A stretch of 64,000 bases of DNA from Phoebastria nigripes (Eukaryota; Chordata; Aves; Procellariiformes; Diomedeidae), in the NCBI GenBank assembly GCA_035582835.1, contig JAYKAV010002453.1, positions 1-64,000 of the forward strand, written 5' to 3'. Every line of letters begins with the position of its first letter. Position 1 is the first letter of the stretch. Positions 23,138 through 37,868 of this stretch are shown here, one piece after another. The notes beneath the pieces were generated by a model. That model had not been told where the DNA came from. It worked only from the letters and a program-made list of their open reading frames with translations, and searched no databases. Both the position numbers and the translations under genes were made by a program.

Positions 23138-26100
23138 CTAGCAAGGAGAAGGACAGAATAAAAAACTTGTTTAAATAGACAGCAGTCCATTTCAGTTAAT
23201 GCAGATTCAATGTCTTATTTTCTACAAGCCATGCAAGAAGCCTCAACTAATGCTAAATTTAGAATCTGTCTTGATATCATAGGCTTTCTGCTGTGGAACA
23301 TAAGGAAAAGAAATTGTTTATTACTTAATTTAGGAAAGGAAATGCCTTAATAAAATGTTTACTAAAAATGACATTAGTTTATTAGTTCCTGCAAATTACT
23401 AGCAAACATTTCTAGAGAATCTTTATTTGGTAGAAATTGGTTCCAAGGAACCCAATAGAGACAGTGGCATATATTGACTGAGGGGCCATTTTCAATTAAC
23501 AGAAGTTCTAAATAGTAGCTAAACAGCTGCCCAGACATCTGTGTGGTCAATATTCTCATTCCTGGGGAAGAAAGCCATTTATTGTTTTCATTATCATCAT
23601 ACTGAAAAACAAGCAAGATTTTTGTCCCTTGCTAAACTCTATTGTCAGAGATGGGTAAATGAGGTTTCTTTGGTTACTTTGCTTTCCTTTATAAAAGAGG
23701 AAAGCAGAAAACGAACAAGTTATAGCATTTCACTTTAAAGGTAAGACTGAATGCTCACATCACTAATGAATGATGGGGAATATGAAAAGTAAGCAACTAC
23801 ATCACAAAACCACCCGCAGGGAAAATGAGCAACATACAAGAAGCCTTTCTGACTCAGCGTCCCAAAAGCCCCCATCACCACAATCTTCAACTGTTGTGCT
23901 GAAGGAGGTATTAGAGGTATAAAGTGCAATAATGTGTGTCACTGCATAACATCAGTCTCCCACCTGTTTGTCCCACCACAGCGATGACCTGTAACTGTTG
24001 CATGCAATCTCTCACACAGCCCTAAACTCATCTTATGAGAGGGGGCACCCAAAACCTTCCAAGGAACACTCTTGCATTATATGTCAGTATAGCACTTACA
24101 AAGCAATTCCAGTTGAGCTTCTGCATACAAATGTACAGCAAATAATGAATTCTCCTTATCTTTTGCCATCTTCTACGAGTGGCTAAAGTCTTTCTCCAGC
24201 TTTCAATATACCTCTTTGAAAGCTGTCAAGCACAAAATTCTTGAACTGTTTTGTCTGCAAGAAGTAATGTTACTGTTATCCTACAATATGTCATTTTACT
24301 TATGGTTCAAGTCCGATTCACCAGCCTTGAGAAGAAGCCTTCTAATATGTATAGAAGTATTCTAATACGGAACTATGTAGCATAATGTGTAAAATCCATA
24401 ATCTTCAGATTAGAGAATGTAAAATGAAACCACTGATTTATTGCTTATCACTCCTGCAATGAGTAAACGAGGCCTAAAGATTGAACTCTTACAGTATATG
24501 CGTTACCAAGGTTTAAATCTTTGTTTAAATTGCAGCCCTTGCGGAAAAGCAGTACATACCGGACATTTTCCAAGCAGCTGCTAAATCTGGATCTATTCAC
24601 TGATACCAATCTTCTTAAAACTCACAACAGAAGTGAAGAAATCAGGATCTTGCTCTTGCCTTATGTTCATTTTTCCATCTATAATAAACATCTGATTCCA
24701 TAAAGCTTTTTTTGGTATTACTAAAGAAAAAATTCATAATGAACTCTGTGGATAAGTACTGTCTTCACTGAGCTGTTCTGTGACAGAAGACCACTGACAA
24801 GTTCCCACGATAACACTCTCTGCCTTCTGCAGGTTTGTCAGCCCTTACCTGCAATCAAATTGCCACACTGCAGCGAGTAAACTGTGCTAGCAAAAGCAGG
24901 AGCAGCCTGAAGACATTACTAGAGCCCCAGACAAAAAGTATCTCCTTTTTATCTGCTTTACCCAAGGATGAGAGGACTGCAAGAAACAACTAGTGGGTAC
25001 CTGATATCTAAGGAGCAGGAGGCTGGGAAGAACTCTCATTGCCTCTCCCAAATAGGAGCTTGAAGGACAGAGGAAGAACGAACGACCCTTCCCTAAGAAC
25101 TCTTGCTCAGACCATACTGTCCAGAACATACAGGGGGTCCCACCAGAGGAAAGGTATTAGCCACACAGATAGAGGGAACTTAAGTCTAAATTTAAGCAGG
25201 TAAAGGAAGAAACAATCCACCAAAACTAAGGAAGGACTGCATGGGGCTGGGAAGAAAGGGAATGACAGGGCATGCTGCAAACAAGCTGTAACACACAGTT
25301 CCCAAACCAGCTGCAATTTCAGTAGTCAGTTAAATCAACTAGACTGAACTGCCTCCAACAAAGCACTCAAACTGGAAATAGAGTATGGATTCTATAATTC
25401 AATAATATTTTAAGCATGTTTATCTTAGGAGCCACATATATGGAAGTCTAATAAAAATAATTTAAAAGATGTCATTCAAAATGCAAAGGAAAAACCTGTT
25501 CACACTTTTCATTTTGAAGAGACATCCAAAACCAGATTTACGTCCTTACGGTAAAGTAGCACGGGCTCTTCTGAACAAGCCCACCACAAGGAGGAAGTGA
25601 TTCCATCAACCTGCTTTGCTTTAATGCCTCTCATTATCAGTGTATGCACTACACAATGTTTAGGAATCTGAAACAGAAGTCTTCCCAGCTTCTTTCCCTT
25701 CTCAGAGATCAATTTTCATTACAAAGTAAAACACTGCCTCTGAGAAGGCCAGAAATACAAGTTTCAGTTGGTTGTTTGTCTCACAAGTCTTTATCACTGT
25801 AAGAAAAGAACATTTACTATCATCTAAGAAGGTAAGCACACATTGTTTCATGTCTTTCAGTAGGGTTTTCTAAAAGCATTGGTAGTTTCCTGCCTCATCT
25901 CATTACCTTTCCCATGTTTTCAAAATAAGGAAGCCTGAAAGTAGCTTCTCACTTGTTGTCAAGCTGCAAGACCTCCCTAATGTGTATGTCCACTGTGAAT
26001 TTACTCATGTTTATAATCTAAGCATTTATTGGGTTTTTGTTGTGGGTTTTTTTGGTTTTGTTTTGTTTTTTTTTTAGTATCAGTCTGTTTACAGTCATCT

Positions 26101-28167
26101 CTAATTGAAACAACTGATTAGGAATACTGGAAAGCCACAGGCGTGGTGTACAGAAATCCCATTAATAGCACGTCAGGTGCAAGGGCTATCTGCCTTGCAT
26201 TAAGAATACAGACAATATAATTTTCTTGGTATTATGCACCTACATCCCTTCCAAAGTGTAAATAAGATACACCACAAGTTCTGCAAATGTCTGTACTAAC
26301 TTTAACTGCTGCTCAAAATATGCTCCCAATTAACACGGGAATGTCTGAAAGAATAACTACTATAATGACAAATATGTCTTTTCTTAACTTAGAAGGAAGC
26401 ACATTGCCAAAGAGCAAAAGAGAAGGGTTTAAAAAAGCTGAGGGGGTAGGAAAATGAGAACAGACAGACATAATAATTAAACCTGGGGCGGCTCCTCTGG
26501 TGCCTCATTATAAGATATGCCTTTCATTAAGTGTAATGGAACTTAATGGATCTTATATGGCACTCAAACACTAAATGTATCCCTTTATTAGCATCACTGC
26601 ACATGTACCTTCAAACAAGAAGAAATTGCTATAAGGGTGAATCTATGCTATTAATCACTGAATACAGTAAGAAGGATATGCAATGTGTGGGATTTCTTAG
26701 AAATTCTTAATCCAATGAAATCTTCATAAAATGAAAGATGTTAAACTAAAGAACTATTTTGATGGAAAAAATAAAGCATTTAATGTGAACAGAATTGTGT
26801 TGGTAAGGTCAAATCACCAAGTGTGAAAAAGGAAACTCATTCTGAGTATTACTGAAAATACTAAATTTTGCCACTGCCTTTACTACACTACCATAGTCCA
26901 GACTAAATCAGTTTCCTGTTTAATAGCCTTTGAGTACACCACAGAATGTAAAAAATTAAATATTTTTCGCATATTACTAATGAATATATTTTATCTGGAA
27001 TATAAGAACTGCCCTATTCAATCAGACCAGTCATCCATCTAGCCAAGCGTTCTGTCTCTGACAGCAGTACCAAGGGATGTTACTTAAGAGAAAATATGCA
27101 AGTAAGTCTAATCACAGTCTGAGGTTAATTCCCATTTCATTCACCAGTATCTACAAACCTTGGGAATTAGGAATGCCTGACAGTACACCTCTCCCTATTC
27201 TCCTGGACCCATAGTCCATAATTTTTCTAACCCCTTTTTTTAACCTGCTGATATTGTCTGTTCCCACAAAATTTTGTGTAAATTCTAGGGGCTCTCTAGG
27301 CACTTTATAAGGCAGTACCTTAACTATTTTAAACTGATCTGTTAGTTTCATCGAGTGTCCTCTAGTTCAAATACTCAAGTATCTGATGAATAGCAGATCT
27401 ATTTTAGCCTTAATTATCATCTTCATGATTCTGTACACAAATACTTAAATAAACAACTCCTGCCGATGTCTTTGGAAATCTAAGTCAAATTTGATTCTAC
27501 AAAACAGTAAGATTTTTTTATTCTCACATAGTTTTCCTGGCATGCTTTTATTACTGTAGCACATCTTGTCATCTCAGCTAACATGAATATACAGAGACAA
27601 AACTTTGGTCTGTAATTGATATATTTTTAACTTTCTCTAAAAGATGCAGGTGCTTACATTACAGTGAATACTTAAACAAACTAAGGAAACATCCTAAGGA
27701 TATCTTAAGTAAAACGTTCTTCAAAAAGTTGCTTATAAAGTCAGATCGCTTATACATATATCGCTTTATAAAATTCACTGACACACACATCTAGTAAGTA
27801 CAAAACATTATCTAAACAATTTTCAATCAGCTTTATTACCACATACTTTAAATCACACTATTGATTAATTATACTGAATGAATCCCTATACAATGTGTAT
27901 TATCCACTCTGCTGTGCAAATTATCACATATGAAGGTATTATATTTAAATAGATTTCAGCTAAAGTCAAGTGATTTACAGTATGATTACAAGGGCAGCAC
28001 CAATATGCTTACAGAAAACACACAGGATCATCTACCATACACACATGCACCTGGCACACAGGTATCTAAAGGAAAACGGATATCCAGAGGACAGGACTCT
28101 GGAGTAATAGATACTGTTGAATTCACAGATATAAAAAAAGTTGTAGGGTCTTCAAGAAGCCACCTAC
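23138..28167 (-). other. MTA3 intron, 5.0 kb
   Basis: This phase-0 intron has a GTAGGT donor and a TGCTAG acceptor. It holds the old CR1-type fragment at about 27.0-27.4 kb and a T-rich low-complexity stretch near 26034-26077 (mostly G and T). The remaining sequence shows no repeat or gene that I recognise. Confidence 0.75.
27000..27440 (-). mobile_element. Ancient CR1-type LINE fragment (amniote-wide family)
   Basis: The plus strand starts with an AAGAACTGCCCTATTCAATC stretch followed by AGACCAGTCATCCATCTAGC and TGTCTCTGACAGCAGTACCA. This is the diverged reverse complement of the 3' end of a CR1-type family that I know best from turtles and crocodilians. Further along, AACCTGCTGATATT, TTAGTTTCATCGAGTGTCCT and CTAGTTCAAA fit the same family, then TTCATGATTCTGTACAC. 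Many substitutions and small gaps show it is old, probably older than the bird radiation. No coding capacity remains. Ends are approximate. Confidence 0.75.
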
Positions 28168-28267
28168 CAGTGTGATGTCTCGGGAAGCAGCAGCTGCACT
28201 CATGTGTAAACTAGGTTGCCTGACAGAACTACTGCAGTCCAATGCTCGAGCAAACGTGCCAACCGCA
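28168..28267 (-). CDS. MTA3: MTA3 exon encoding about residues 201-234 (ELM2 domain, C-terminal half)
   Basis: This 100-bp exon begins with the last base of an arginine codon after a TTGTAG acceptor and ends in phase 0 at CTG before GTAGGT. It encodes [20 protein letters not shown] and [13 protein letters not shown]. This is the most conserved part of the MTA ELM2 domain, which wraps around the HDAC and also serves dimer formation, so that one NuRD core carries two MTA and two HDAC molecules. The sequence is identical, as far as I recall, in mammalian MTA1 and MTA3, and so does not tell the paralogues apart. It is shorter than typical open-frame cut-offs because stops lie close on both sides. 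Confidence 0.96.
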
Positions 28268-31200
28268 CTACAACAGAGAAACAGTAGACAGTAAATGCAC
28301 AGAAAGATGTAACCTCTCTTTTATTATCAGACTATGTCATATCTATAAAAGCGTCCTTTTAAAAATAAACGTCACGTACTGTTACTCTTAAGATTTCAGA
28401 TCTTTGCTAACAAAAGACAATTTGCTAAAAGACAAATCACCAAACACTACAGTAAAAACTCTGACCTTCTCCCCCAAAAGTAACAACCTACATCTAAGGA
28501 CAACAGCACGGAAACAAAAGATACTCAGAGAATTCTAATGTACCAACTTTTTAGTGTGTGAATTTTTTATTATATATGAAGTCAAAGATCCTACTCAGTT
28601 TGGGTTTTACAACCATGACTATTATTTTTAAAATTAAAAAGCCACAACACTGCTTAACAAATTACAATACAATTTAAAAAAGGGGGTTCACCATGTTCCC
28701 ATGAGGAAATTAATAACATTTTATTCACTTCAGTAATGCATGTCTACTGCTTCCATTAGTGAGGCAAAGAAAGCATAATAGCTTAGTCTAAGGTACCTCC
28801 AAAAAGCATATTTTAGGTTTTAAGTAATAATGAAATAAACGGATCTCTTGGCCAACTTAATAAAAGCATTCCAGCATCATTGAAATGGACACGTTTTTCT
28901 CCAAACCTTTACCTTTTTTTTTTTCCTTCACTTTTGTGGATGAATTGTACATGGCATTTATTATACTTACCAGAGCAACAAAAGATAAGGAATAGAGATA
29001 GAGAATTAGTGTGATAGTGACTGTTCTAAACTGCAAACTTTTCTTGGAAGCCTATCTATATATCATGCACAGTGAAGGGAAAGATGCGTAAGAGAACTTG
29101 ACTGGGCTCAGCGTATCATACAGGAAATGAGCAAAGATGCAGCGACACGTGAGAAAGATTATTAATTAATAGAACAGAGTTGCTCCGGTACCCTGAGTTG
29201 CATAATGACCCTTGAGGTGCATTGTGTCACTATGATATTAGAAAAAAATCATTTGTTACAGTTATGACGTGATATAAATCCTTCTAAATTCAAAGACCCA
29301 ATTACTCACCTAACATTTTTAATACAGTGTAAACCTCTGGACTAAGGACTGGAGCCTTGCTCAGCAATTACACTCACACAAGTTCTAAGTGCAGAATTAT
29401 ACCAATGAGGAATGTCATTGACAGAGATCAACACACTGAAAGTGTCACATTACTGTGTACTATAACCCGATATTCAACAATAAAATAATGTAATGTGCAT
29501 CAAGAGTTCAACTCACTAAGGTGTATTACTGATCGCAGAGAAACTGGTAATAACATCTGTTACTGCAATTTTACCTTGAATCTCAAAACATTTAATACTG
29601 AACGCATGTTTCAGTACTTGCTGCCAAAAACTTGTAAGACACAGTTAAGATTCAACAGCAGTGATTCACACACCCCAGATATTAACTGCTTAAATTTCTA
29701 AAGGCTGTGGAATAAATAAGTTATATTCAAATGTTGTTCCACAACCTTTGCTCCCTCTTTGCAGAGATGGCAAGTATGTGACAAGAACACACACACACAT
29801 ATTCTATTTTCTTTTTTAAAAAGTTTGGCAGTACATAAAACAGTATTTGTCCACAAATCAGTCCCAAGAATGAGGCTCTATTGTGAACACATTTCCTGAT
29901 AGTCAGTCAACCCCTTTAAACATGCTGGCAATGATAAGGGTTGTAGCTAAACAGTCTTTCCTGTGATCCTTCTGTCGCTACTGTTCAAACCAGTAAAGCA
30001 GCATGCGGCATGACTGTATTTCCCTTCTGCTGCTACCTACTAGCTTATCTTCCTTTTCCATAATTAACACTATTTTCTTTTGACCATATTTCTAAAATAA
30101 AATCAGAGTATGCTATGGAAATTACAAAGAGTATGTCCTCACAAGTCACTCTCTAGCACATCAAGTTGCCTTCCAACTTTTTAGGCTGACTTCAGAGCCC
30201 AAGCATACGTGAATTATGTTGCCCCGTACGTAAAGTCAAAATTAAGACACAATATAAAGCTACGTTTATGTCGAATAAGTAATAAACAGATAAGAATTGA
30301 TGCACTAGTTGACATCGCTTCCAGTGCTGTACTGAGTAGGAGAGGATCACAACCATCAGAAGAATGCTGCGTGGGAGTGTGGGCTACGTGAGCGCAAAAC
30401 AAATAAGAATCACCATAAAATGCAGGCAGTGTGCCATTTTGAGGAGGGGGGACAAGATGACAGGGGTGTGTGTGTCTGTGGCTCTATCTTGAAATCAACA
30501 TAACTTCCAGTTCACCTTTCCCTGGAAACTTTTAAAAAACAGTGAATTTTTCAGACAATCCAAAGAAGTGTAGGAATTCTAGAGCATTTGGCTGTTAAAT
30601 AGTAACTAGTCTCAAAACTTAACAGTGATATACAGTGCTCTGTATAATCTAGCCATGCAATCCAAATTCAATATTAATTTTAAAAATCATTAAAATACCT
30701 TAATTTTTATGTTTTTCCATTTAAAATACAGATATGAGGAACATATTGATACAAAGGTCAAACATTTCCTTTGTCATTTTTCCTTGCATGATTTTTTTCT
30801 AATAATAACAACAAAGAATTATTTTAAAAACATTAAAATGAAAAAATAACTAACCAATGCCTAATTCCAGAAAACACACTACTGTCTTCACCTACCTGCT
30901 ACCAAAATAAAACTCAGTATTAAGCCAACACAGACTGAACAGTGAGACCCTAACTACTCATTTTTTCTTTTAAGCAGACTCTTTAATGTAAATGTTCCAT
31001 TACGTTGGTAGAATCCAAAGAATAACTGTAAATATTTAATTGAAACTATATTTAATTCAATAATAACAATAATAAACTCACATAACCAAAAAAACGTGCT
31101 CAGCAAGCTAGTCACAAATTAGTTATTCAACAAATAATTGAAGTACTGAGACTTCAAACAGAAACCAACACTCCCCATGCCTCCCAAAATAAGCTAAAGC

Positions 31201-34200
31201 CAAAAGGCATACAGACAGTGAATTACACAGGTGGCACAGAGATGGACAAGAATGATACCAACAATTGGTATTATCAGCAGAGAGATCACTCTTTGCACAG
31301 GCTGTATCAGTAGGCAGGTATAAAAGCTTTAAGGGCTAGACCAAACGATCCAGTGTTACCTTAATTAAGTTTTCCTTGTTTTAATTATCTTAAAGACCAG
31401 ACCCAAGAACGCTTTCTCAAGGACTTATAACCGAGATTGCAGCTGACAACCGTACAAACATAAATCAAGATAATCCGGTGCCAGGATCTAAGACTATGGA
31501 ATAAATCCACAAATTCAGCAAAACTCAACAATATCTATGTCCAAAAAAACTTGCCAGTGAACTCTCTAGGGATGAAGTAGCTCATCATCATTTTGTTGTG
31601 CCTGTGTGCCCTACATTTGGGCAAAACTTCAGATTAGGTATTGAACACAGAAAATACATTGCTCCAAATTTCTTATAACTCAAGTCTAAGATGTTAAGGG
31701 AAGTAATTGTTCAAATTTTTGCATAAGATTAGTATTACTGGTAGCCAATGAAATTATGAAGCAGCAAATGCAAGAGACTGTCATAACACATTTCTAAAGA
31801 TTCAGTTGCTCATCAGTAACTCGTTCCAAAAAGGGACATTATTTACCAAAGAAAATCTGGAACCACTGTGATTATACATCAGGATAAAAACAGTCACTAG
31901 TCTCCCCGGTTGCAACAGCAGTCCGGCATCAAATCAGATCCAGAAAGTTCTGGATCCAGGCCAGTAACTCTCTATTTTCTTCTACCTTGTATTCTCAAAA
32001 ATTCAGCTGAGACAGAGATCCTTTTTAATCTGAGGATGTTTATTTTAAAATTGTTCACTTTTATACATCGTTTCTCTGTTTCAGTGATACGAGATGAGTA
32101 GTGGGTATATTCTGGACAAATTTGTTTAAAGCAAACCACCTCTGTGTATACATGAATCTGCAAATTCAGAATTTTCCTCACAGATTTGCAAACAAATGAA
32201 TGAGACCTATGCCTCACCTCAGAGTTAACTTTTTTGAGGAAAATAATTAAGTGGCTCTTTGGTGGTTTCCTACATGTTAGAAAAGCTTTTTGTTTTCCTT
32301 ATTATTACGGCAATGTTCCCCTTCACTATGAGTTGGAAACGGTCCTAAAAGATTACCTCTTAGACTGCTATCAATAACAGCATTTTACAAACAGCCAATT
32401 AATATCTGATTGCTCCCTAAGAGAGTCTCGTGATACTTAAAATCTTGGAAAGAAGGAAAAAAAAAAAAAACAACCTTCTTCAGTGGAGATACATGTCATC
32501 AGCACAATATTAATTGAAGTTGAAAAACACCCCTGAGATTTTTACTACTGGATAATGCAAAATCTGACACGAAGAACATGTTCATAGTAAAATGATGCTG
32601 TTCCAGAAAACACATTTTCCTTGCATTTCTAAGTAACTGTCTGTACAGTGCTATGCTTCATTATTATCACTTCAGATATTTAGAGTGCAAAGGGAGATGA
32701 CATGATAAACATGAAAGTCACCTGCCACTATTCTTTCTCTGAAAGACTCTCAAAGTTAGGGTAGGGGGTGCCATTACATATAATGTCCCCTATGCACCAC
32801 AACTAACCTTCAGTTTCATTACTAAATGAATAGAAATGGAACATACGTGCCATCTTTATTATTCAACAGAAATAGAATCTGATACATACAAGTAGTTTAA
32901 TTCACTGGATCATCTGTACTCCCATCCTGCAATTTCAGTCACAGAGGAGGAGATTTACAGCCCCCAAAAAGCAGGTCCATGAAAACACTGCTGCAGAAAT
33001 TTTTTTTTTTAATAATGCAATAGATCAAAATTCATAAAAAAGATGCAAAAAGAAATTCAGCTCCAAGTCCGAATTAGTTGTTTTCAAATGAATTTGGTCA
33101 AGAAGAAATATAGTAACACAAAATGTACAAAGGAATAAACGTGTATTGGCCAAGCATGACAGACAGGCAGAAACATAGTATTTTTGATACTCCTAGTAAA
33201 CTTGACGTGAGTGTATTTTTCCTTTTTATTGCCAAACCATCGGCCTACCATTAGATGCTGTAATTCATCTTGCTAACAAACATCTAGTTCTGTGAGTGCA
33301 GCATTGGCATCAAGATGTTTCACCATCTTTACCGCATAATTTTATGTTGCAATTCTGTCATTAAATTTCATTACCTCTTTAATGAACTCCAATTCCTCTT
33401 ACTTCTCACCACCTAAAGAGAATCCAGAAGCACACTATAATATTGAAGCTTTCAAAGGTGTGACTTTTATGTATTTCTTTTCAGTGATAAGCTTTGGGAG
33501 TCTTGTCTACTGCCACTGACTACACTGAATTATCTTGCAAGAACAGAGTATTACTATTTGAGCACACTTTTAAATGTTTTTACTTATTGCTCTCAGTTGA
33601 CGGGTGTGTTCTTTTCCTCAATATGATGAAAGACACGTTGCTAGTTGAAGCTGCATTGTGTTCCCTTTCTCACTGTAAGATAAATTTGTGTAACAAATAA
33701 ACCTCCATATACCATGAGCACTTATAACTAAATCAACAGTAACCAACAGAAAATGAATATAATCACTGTCTTAGAGAAAATGGAAAAGTAGAAACAACAC
33801 AGGAAGGATCAAGCTCTAATTCAAAATGACTAACACGTAATTTTCCATTCTTCTGTGATTTTACATCAAAAAATAAGCAGGCATTCAAATGAAGAGACAT
33901 ATGTTATGTTAGCCAGAGGTATGCAATGCCATTTTAATTTCAAAGTAATCAAAGAACAAAATTTTAAGGTAGAGGTGCAATGCTTTAAGGCTATTTTAAT
34001 TAGTCTTCAAAACCCTGTTTTAGTTGGAAATACGCTGGGACCACAAATGTCTGGAAAATAGCTTGATTTAGAGATATATTGCTTCCCGAAGACTATGTTG
34101 ATAATCTAGTTAGATGAAACAGAATAAAAGAACTAAGTTAACTGTTTCACTGCATCATAAAGTACATAAACGGAACGAGAATGTACCGAAAAGCTTACCA

Positions 34201-37200
34201 TGTAATGAGTTATAGACCAAATTAAAAGATAGAAAAGAGAAGAAGGAAGGAGAAAAAAAAAAAAAAGAAAAAAAAAAAAAAGGGTCAGGTCTATGGTTCT
34301 CAGCATCTGTCCAGACTGGAGCCCACAACTCCTACCACATTTGAGTCTGGTCAGGACCATGTTTGACTCCTTGACAAATTAAAAAGACGGGACTATTATG
34401 TTATACACACAATAGGAAAGTTTCTATTTCCTAATACTATGCAGTTTGGAACAGAGTTAGAAAGAGAACATGAGATCTCACAAGGAAACGAAGTATTCCT
34501 TGTATATTAGGAATGACGGAGACTGATGACTGGAGAAAACAGGGTGCATCTCTATCAGTGTTTTAGTTCAAATTAGGAATGGAGTTTCAAAGCAACTGTC
34601 CCCAGCATCTTTATCTACTGCACTTTAACTAACATCAAAAGGTATCTTGTAGCATACAAACTGGATTTCCATTAAGTTAAACAGTAGTTCCACATACTCA
34701 TAGATATTTAGTCCACAGGACCAGGTTAGAGTTAGCCTAAAAATAAAACTGCTCAAAACGTGCATAGTGTGGATGCTAGGTCCTCAGCACCAAACATTTC
34801 AATTCTACAAATCCACTTCTACTGTATCGTACTATTTGCCAACACGGACAGATCTAAACTGCTGTTGCAGCTTCTCAGAGTCCTGTTCTTTGAAGCTAGT
34901 AGACACAGAAGAACTGTTGCCAATATATATGACAGAACAAAAATTGGTTGATGCAGCTGTATCTTATTTGAATGGAGTAGAAAATGGTGTTGGAATTCTC
35001 ATTGCCAGTGTATAAATGACAGTGTGTTACCCGAAAAACAATTCAAAACCAGAATACATTAGTCTAATGCCTCAAGCTTCTCCTAACAGATGCTTTTGCT
35101 AGTTCAAGCAAGCGGCCCTTGCCCAAATTATTCTTCAGTAGTAACAATGAGGTACTTTCAAGATTTATAAGTCCACAGTCAAGCAAGACTACTTAGGGAG
35201 CTCAAGGTTAAGGATCTTTCTGCTCAAGTACTCTCTCGCTTTTTTCAAAATCTCCATAGATTTTTCTGGCACTGCTACCTCTAATTTCTGGACAGGATAG
35301 GCATATTCTTCTACCTCTATATCCAGTAGATTATTGTATACTAGGGCTTAGTGACAGGCCCAGACTGACCAAGCATATAAACCTAGAAAAAAGGCCTCTC
35401 ATTCCTGAGACAGTAAACAAAACTTGTAAGACTGGGAAAGCTACATGCCCTAGGCCAAATATAAATGTTCTTGCAAATGGGCAATACAAATAGAAAAAGA
35501 GAGTGTTTAAACACCTCCCAAAGAACCAACAAAGCATGCTTGTGTGATTGAAAAAGCTAAAGCCTACAAGGACAAAAGCAACTCTTCCTTCAACCAGAGC
35601 AGACTGAAAAAACTGAGAAATACTCCATGCCTTTGATGCAGCATGTAAAAAGGATCACGTGAAAATGCTTTTAAAATTTCAAATACAGATAGGATACACA
35701 GACTTAACCAAATCACATGTAGGAATGCATTTAGGAAAGAGGAGTTATTGTCAGAATTTCAAATTTGCAAAACTAAACATAACTTCCAGGAACCAGAGAA
35801 ATACCATTCTCATTGGAAACCCAGCAGGCACAGCCAATGCCCAGTGAACTGCAGTTAGGCCACAGCGGAAATATCTTCTGGGTCTGTAAGCGCAGTTTAC
35901 CAGATCATAATGCCAACTCCACTGTTACTCAAGCAGCTTTTAATGGTCCAGTATAATGAAAGCCTTTACATGCAAGCACACAACATACTGAATTTAAAGT
36001 TGCCACAATCATCACAGGAGAACTGTTTCTCCAGAAATTGGTGAGAATCTGTCTCAGAAGCACTTAATGCAACAGAAATGTGATCTTGCAGCCTGTGAAT
36101 ACAAGTATTTAGGAGCTTGGTAATAGTGTCTGTCAGTTCAAAAGCAGCTTACAAAGATGAATGGAGTTTTGGGGAAGAACATCAATAAAGTGGTACCTCA
36201 GTAACATCTTATTACAGATGGTCGTGATGGCCCACCACAGGATCTTGAATAGCTACAATTAGTCAGCTATGCCCAAGACCCATTCCCACCATAACAGAAA
36301 CCTCTTTTACAGAAATTTATCAACTTCTAAACAAATGCAACCTTGGTCAGGGGCACAGCATTGCACAGGATGTCTTAAATAAGGGGACAAAGAGAGAACA
36401 ATGTTTTTCTCTAAAAATTTCATTTATTCCCTGTCATTTATTGTCTGTCACTTCCCAGTAGACTGTTTACTGGTACATTCCTCTGGGAACATTTTCAGCT
36501 CCCCAGAGTGGCTGCAAAATGTGGAGTGGAGGGATGTGAAGGCAATGAATGAACTCCTCAAAAACACACGTAATCTTCACACAGATGGTATTTTTAAGGC
36601 ACCCCTTAACGGTCTGCCCGTACATATCCAGGTATTATATTGCTGGTAATAGAAGTAGTTCTGTTTTCTGGGTTCTGTTCTATGGAACATCTGCCAGGCA
36701 TTATCATCTTCTGAACAGATGCATGTTCACACCCATACCCCTCCGGCTTGCTTGGAAATTCAACAGGGGCAGGCAATTTTTACTACTGTATAGAAAGGAT
36801 ACAGCACTACAAAGTGGGGGAGAAAGAAGAAACCCAGGTGGATCAGCATCTGAACTATAAAACAATGAATCAGCAACCCATTTCACCATACACAAGCTGG
36901 AAAACGTAAAGCAACTTCTCTCTATTTCCTTCCTGAAATGCTTTGTTCAAAAGGGAGAAAGAATAAAGAACAGAAACTGGAAACAACATAAAAGGATTAT
37001 TTGCCTAAGAAGATTTGAGACTACACCCTGCAACCAGGTTACAGAAAATACAGGAGATGGAGTGATTCAGGATAAAATCCCTACATTAGCTGTGATTAAC
37101 AGTTCTCTGCCATCATTAGAACAGTACCTTTGTACTATATTTCTAAGTATGAATTACAGGACAGGCGAAACATGCTCTATCTTATGAGTGTAGAGTTGTC

Positions 37201-37868
37201 CTTCAGTAAGAAGCCTACAGAGTTTTGAAAGGTTTTTTTTTTTTTAAAGTAGAGAAATTATTTTTTAAGGTATTTATGAATTCCAAGGGCTTTGATGTTC
37301 CTCTCATAAATCTGCATAATCATATGTTAATTTATAAAATTGAACTGACCAGATTTTTTTCATTAATGAAATGCATCACTTCAAAACTTTTATTTCAACA
37401 TTCATCCAAAATAATTGCACTGCATATTATTCAGCTTATGTGAAATTGGGCAAGTTCTGCATCCATTTCATTTGTTAACATTTTCTTTATTTCTACTCTT
37501 AACTTTATATTACGCTACAAAATTCCAAGTACTGTAGTACAAGACTGAAATATTAGCACTGAAATCCTATTTCATTTACTCTGAGGGGAAAACAGACTGA
37601 TGTCTACATTTAAAGTATCAAATTCTACTATAACCTGACATACAGGCAGTGTAGCATTATTCCAAAATTCACTCTCTTTTTCTCTCTTCTGTATTGGTAG
37701 CTTCAATAAATATGCAGAAGATTATGGTCTGATTTTCTCTTTTAGCTAACTGTGGGAAAGAGAAGGGCTCACAAAATGGCAAACAAGTTGAGTAACACGA
37801 TATAGGGGAATAAATAGTCAGTAGGAAAAGGAAAAGGAATTTTTTTTATTAGAGGATTTTAATCTTAC
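28268..37868 (-). other. MTA3 intron, 9.6 kb
   Basis: This phase-2 intron interrupts an arginine codon, with a GTAAGA donor and a TTGTAG acceptor. It is AT-rich throughout. It holds a 54-nt homopurine tract at 34231-34284, a run of A at 32457-32470, a short GT-rich stretch near 30460-30480 and T tracts near 33001 and 37232. No transposable element is recognisable. The short open frames in it show no family resemblance. Confidence 0.7.
34231..34284 (+). repeat. 54-nt homopurine tract
   Basis: Fifty-four bases of only A and G: an AAGAGAAGAAGGAAGG-type part followed by two A runs (12-14 bases each) and GGG. On the MTA3 transcript it is a pyrimidine tract but it is far from any acceptor. Confidence 0.9.

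Noticed and set aside
30440..30480. GT-rich stretch as a possible dinucleotide microsatellite
   Set aside because: Only a few interrupted units; too short to list as a repeat.
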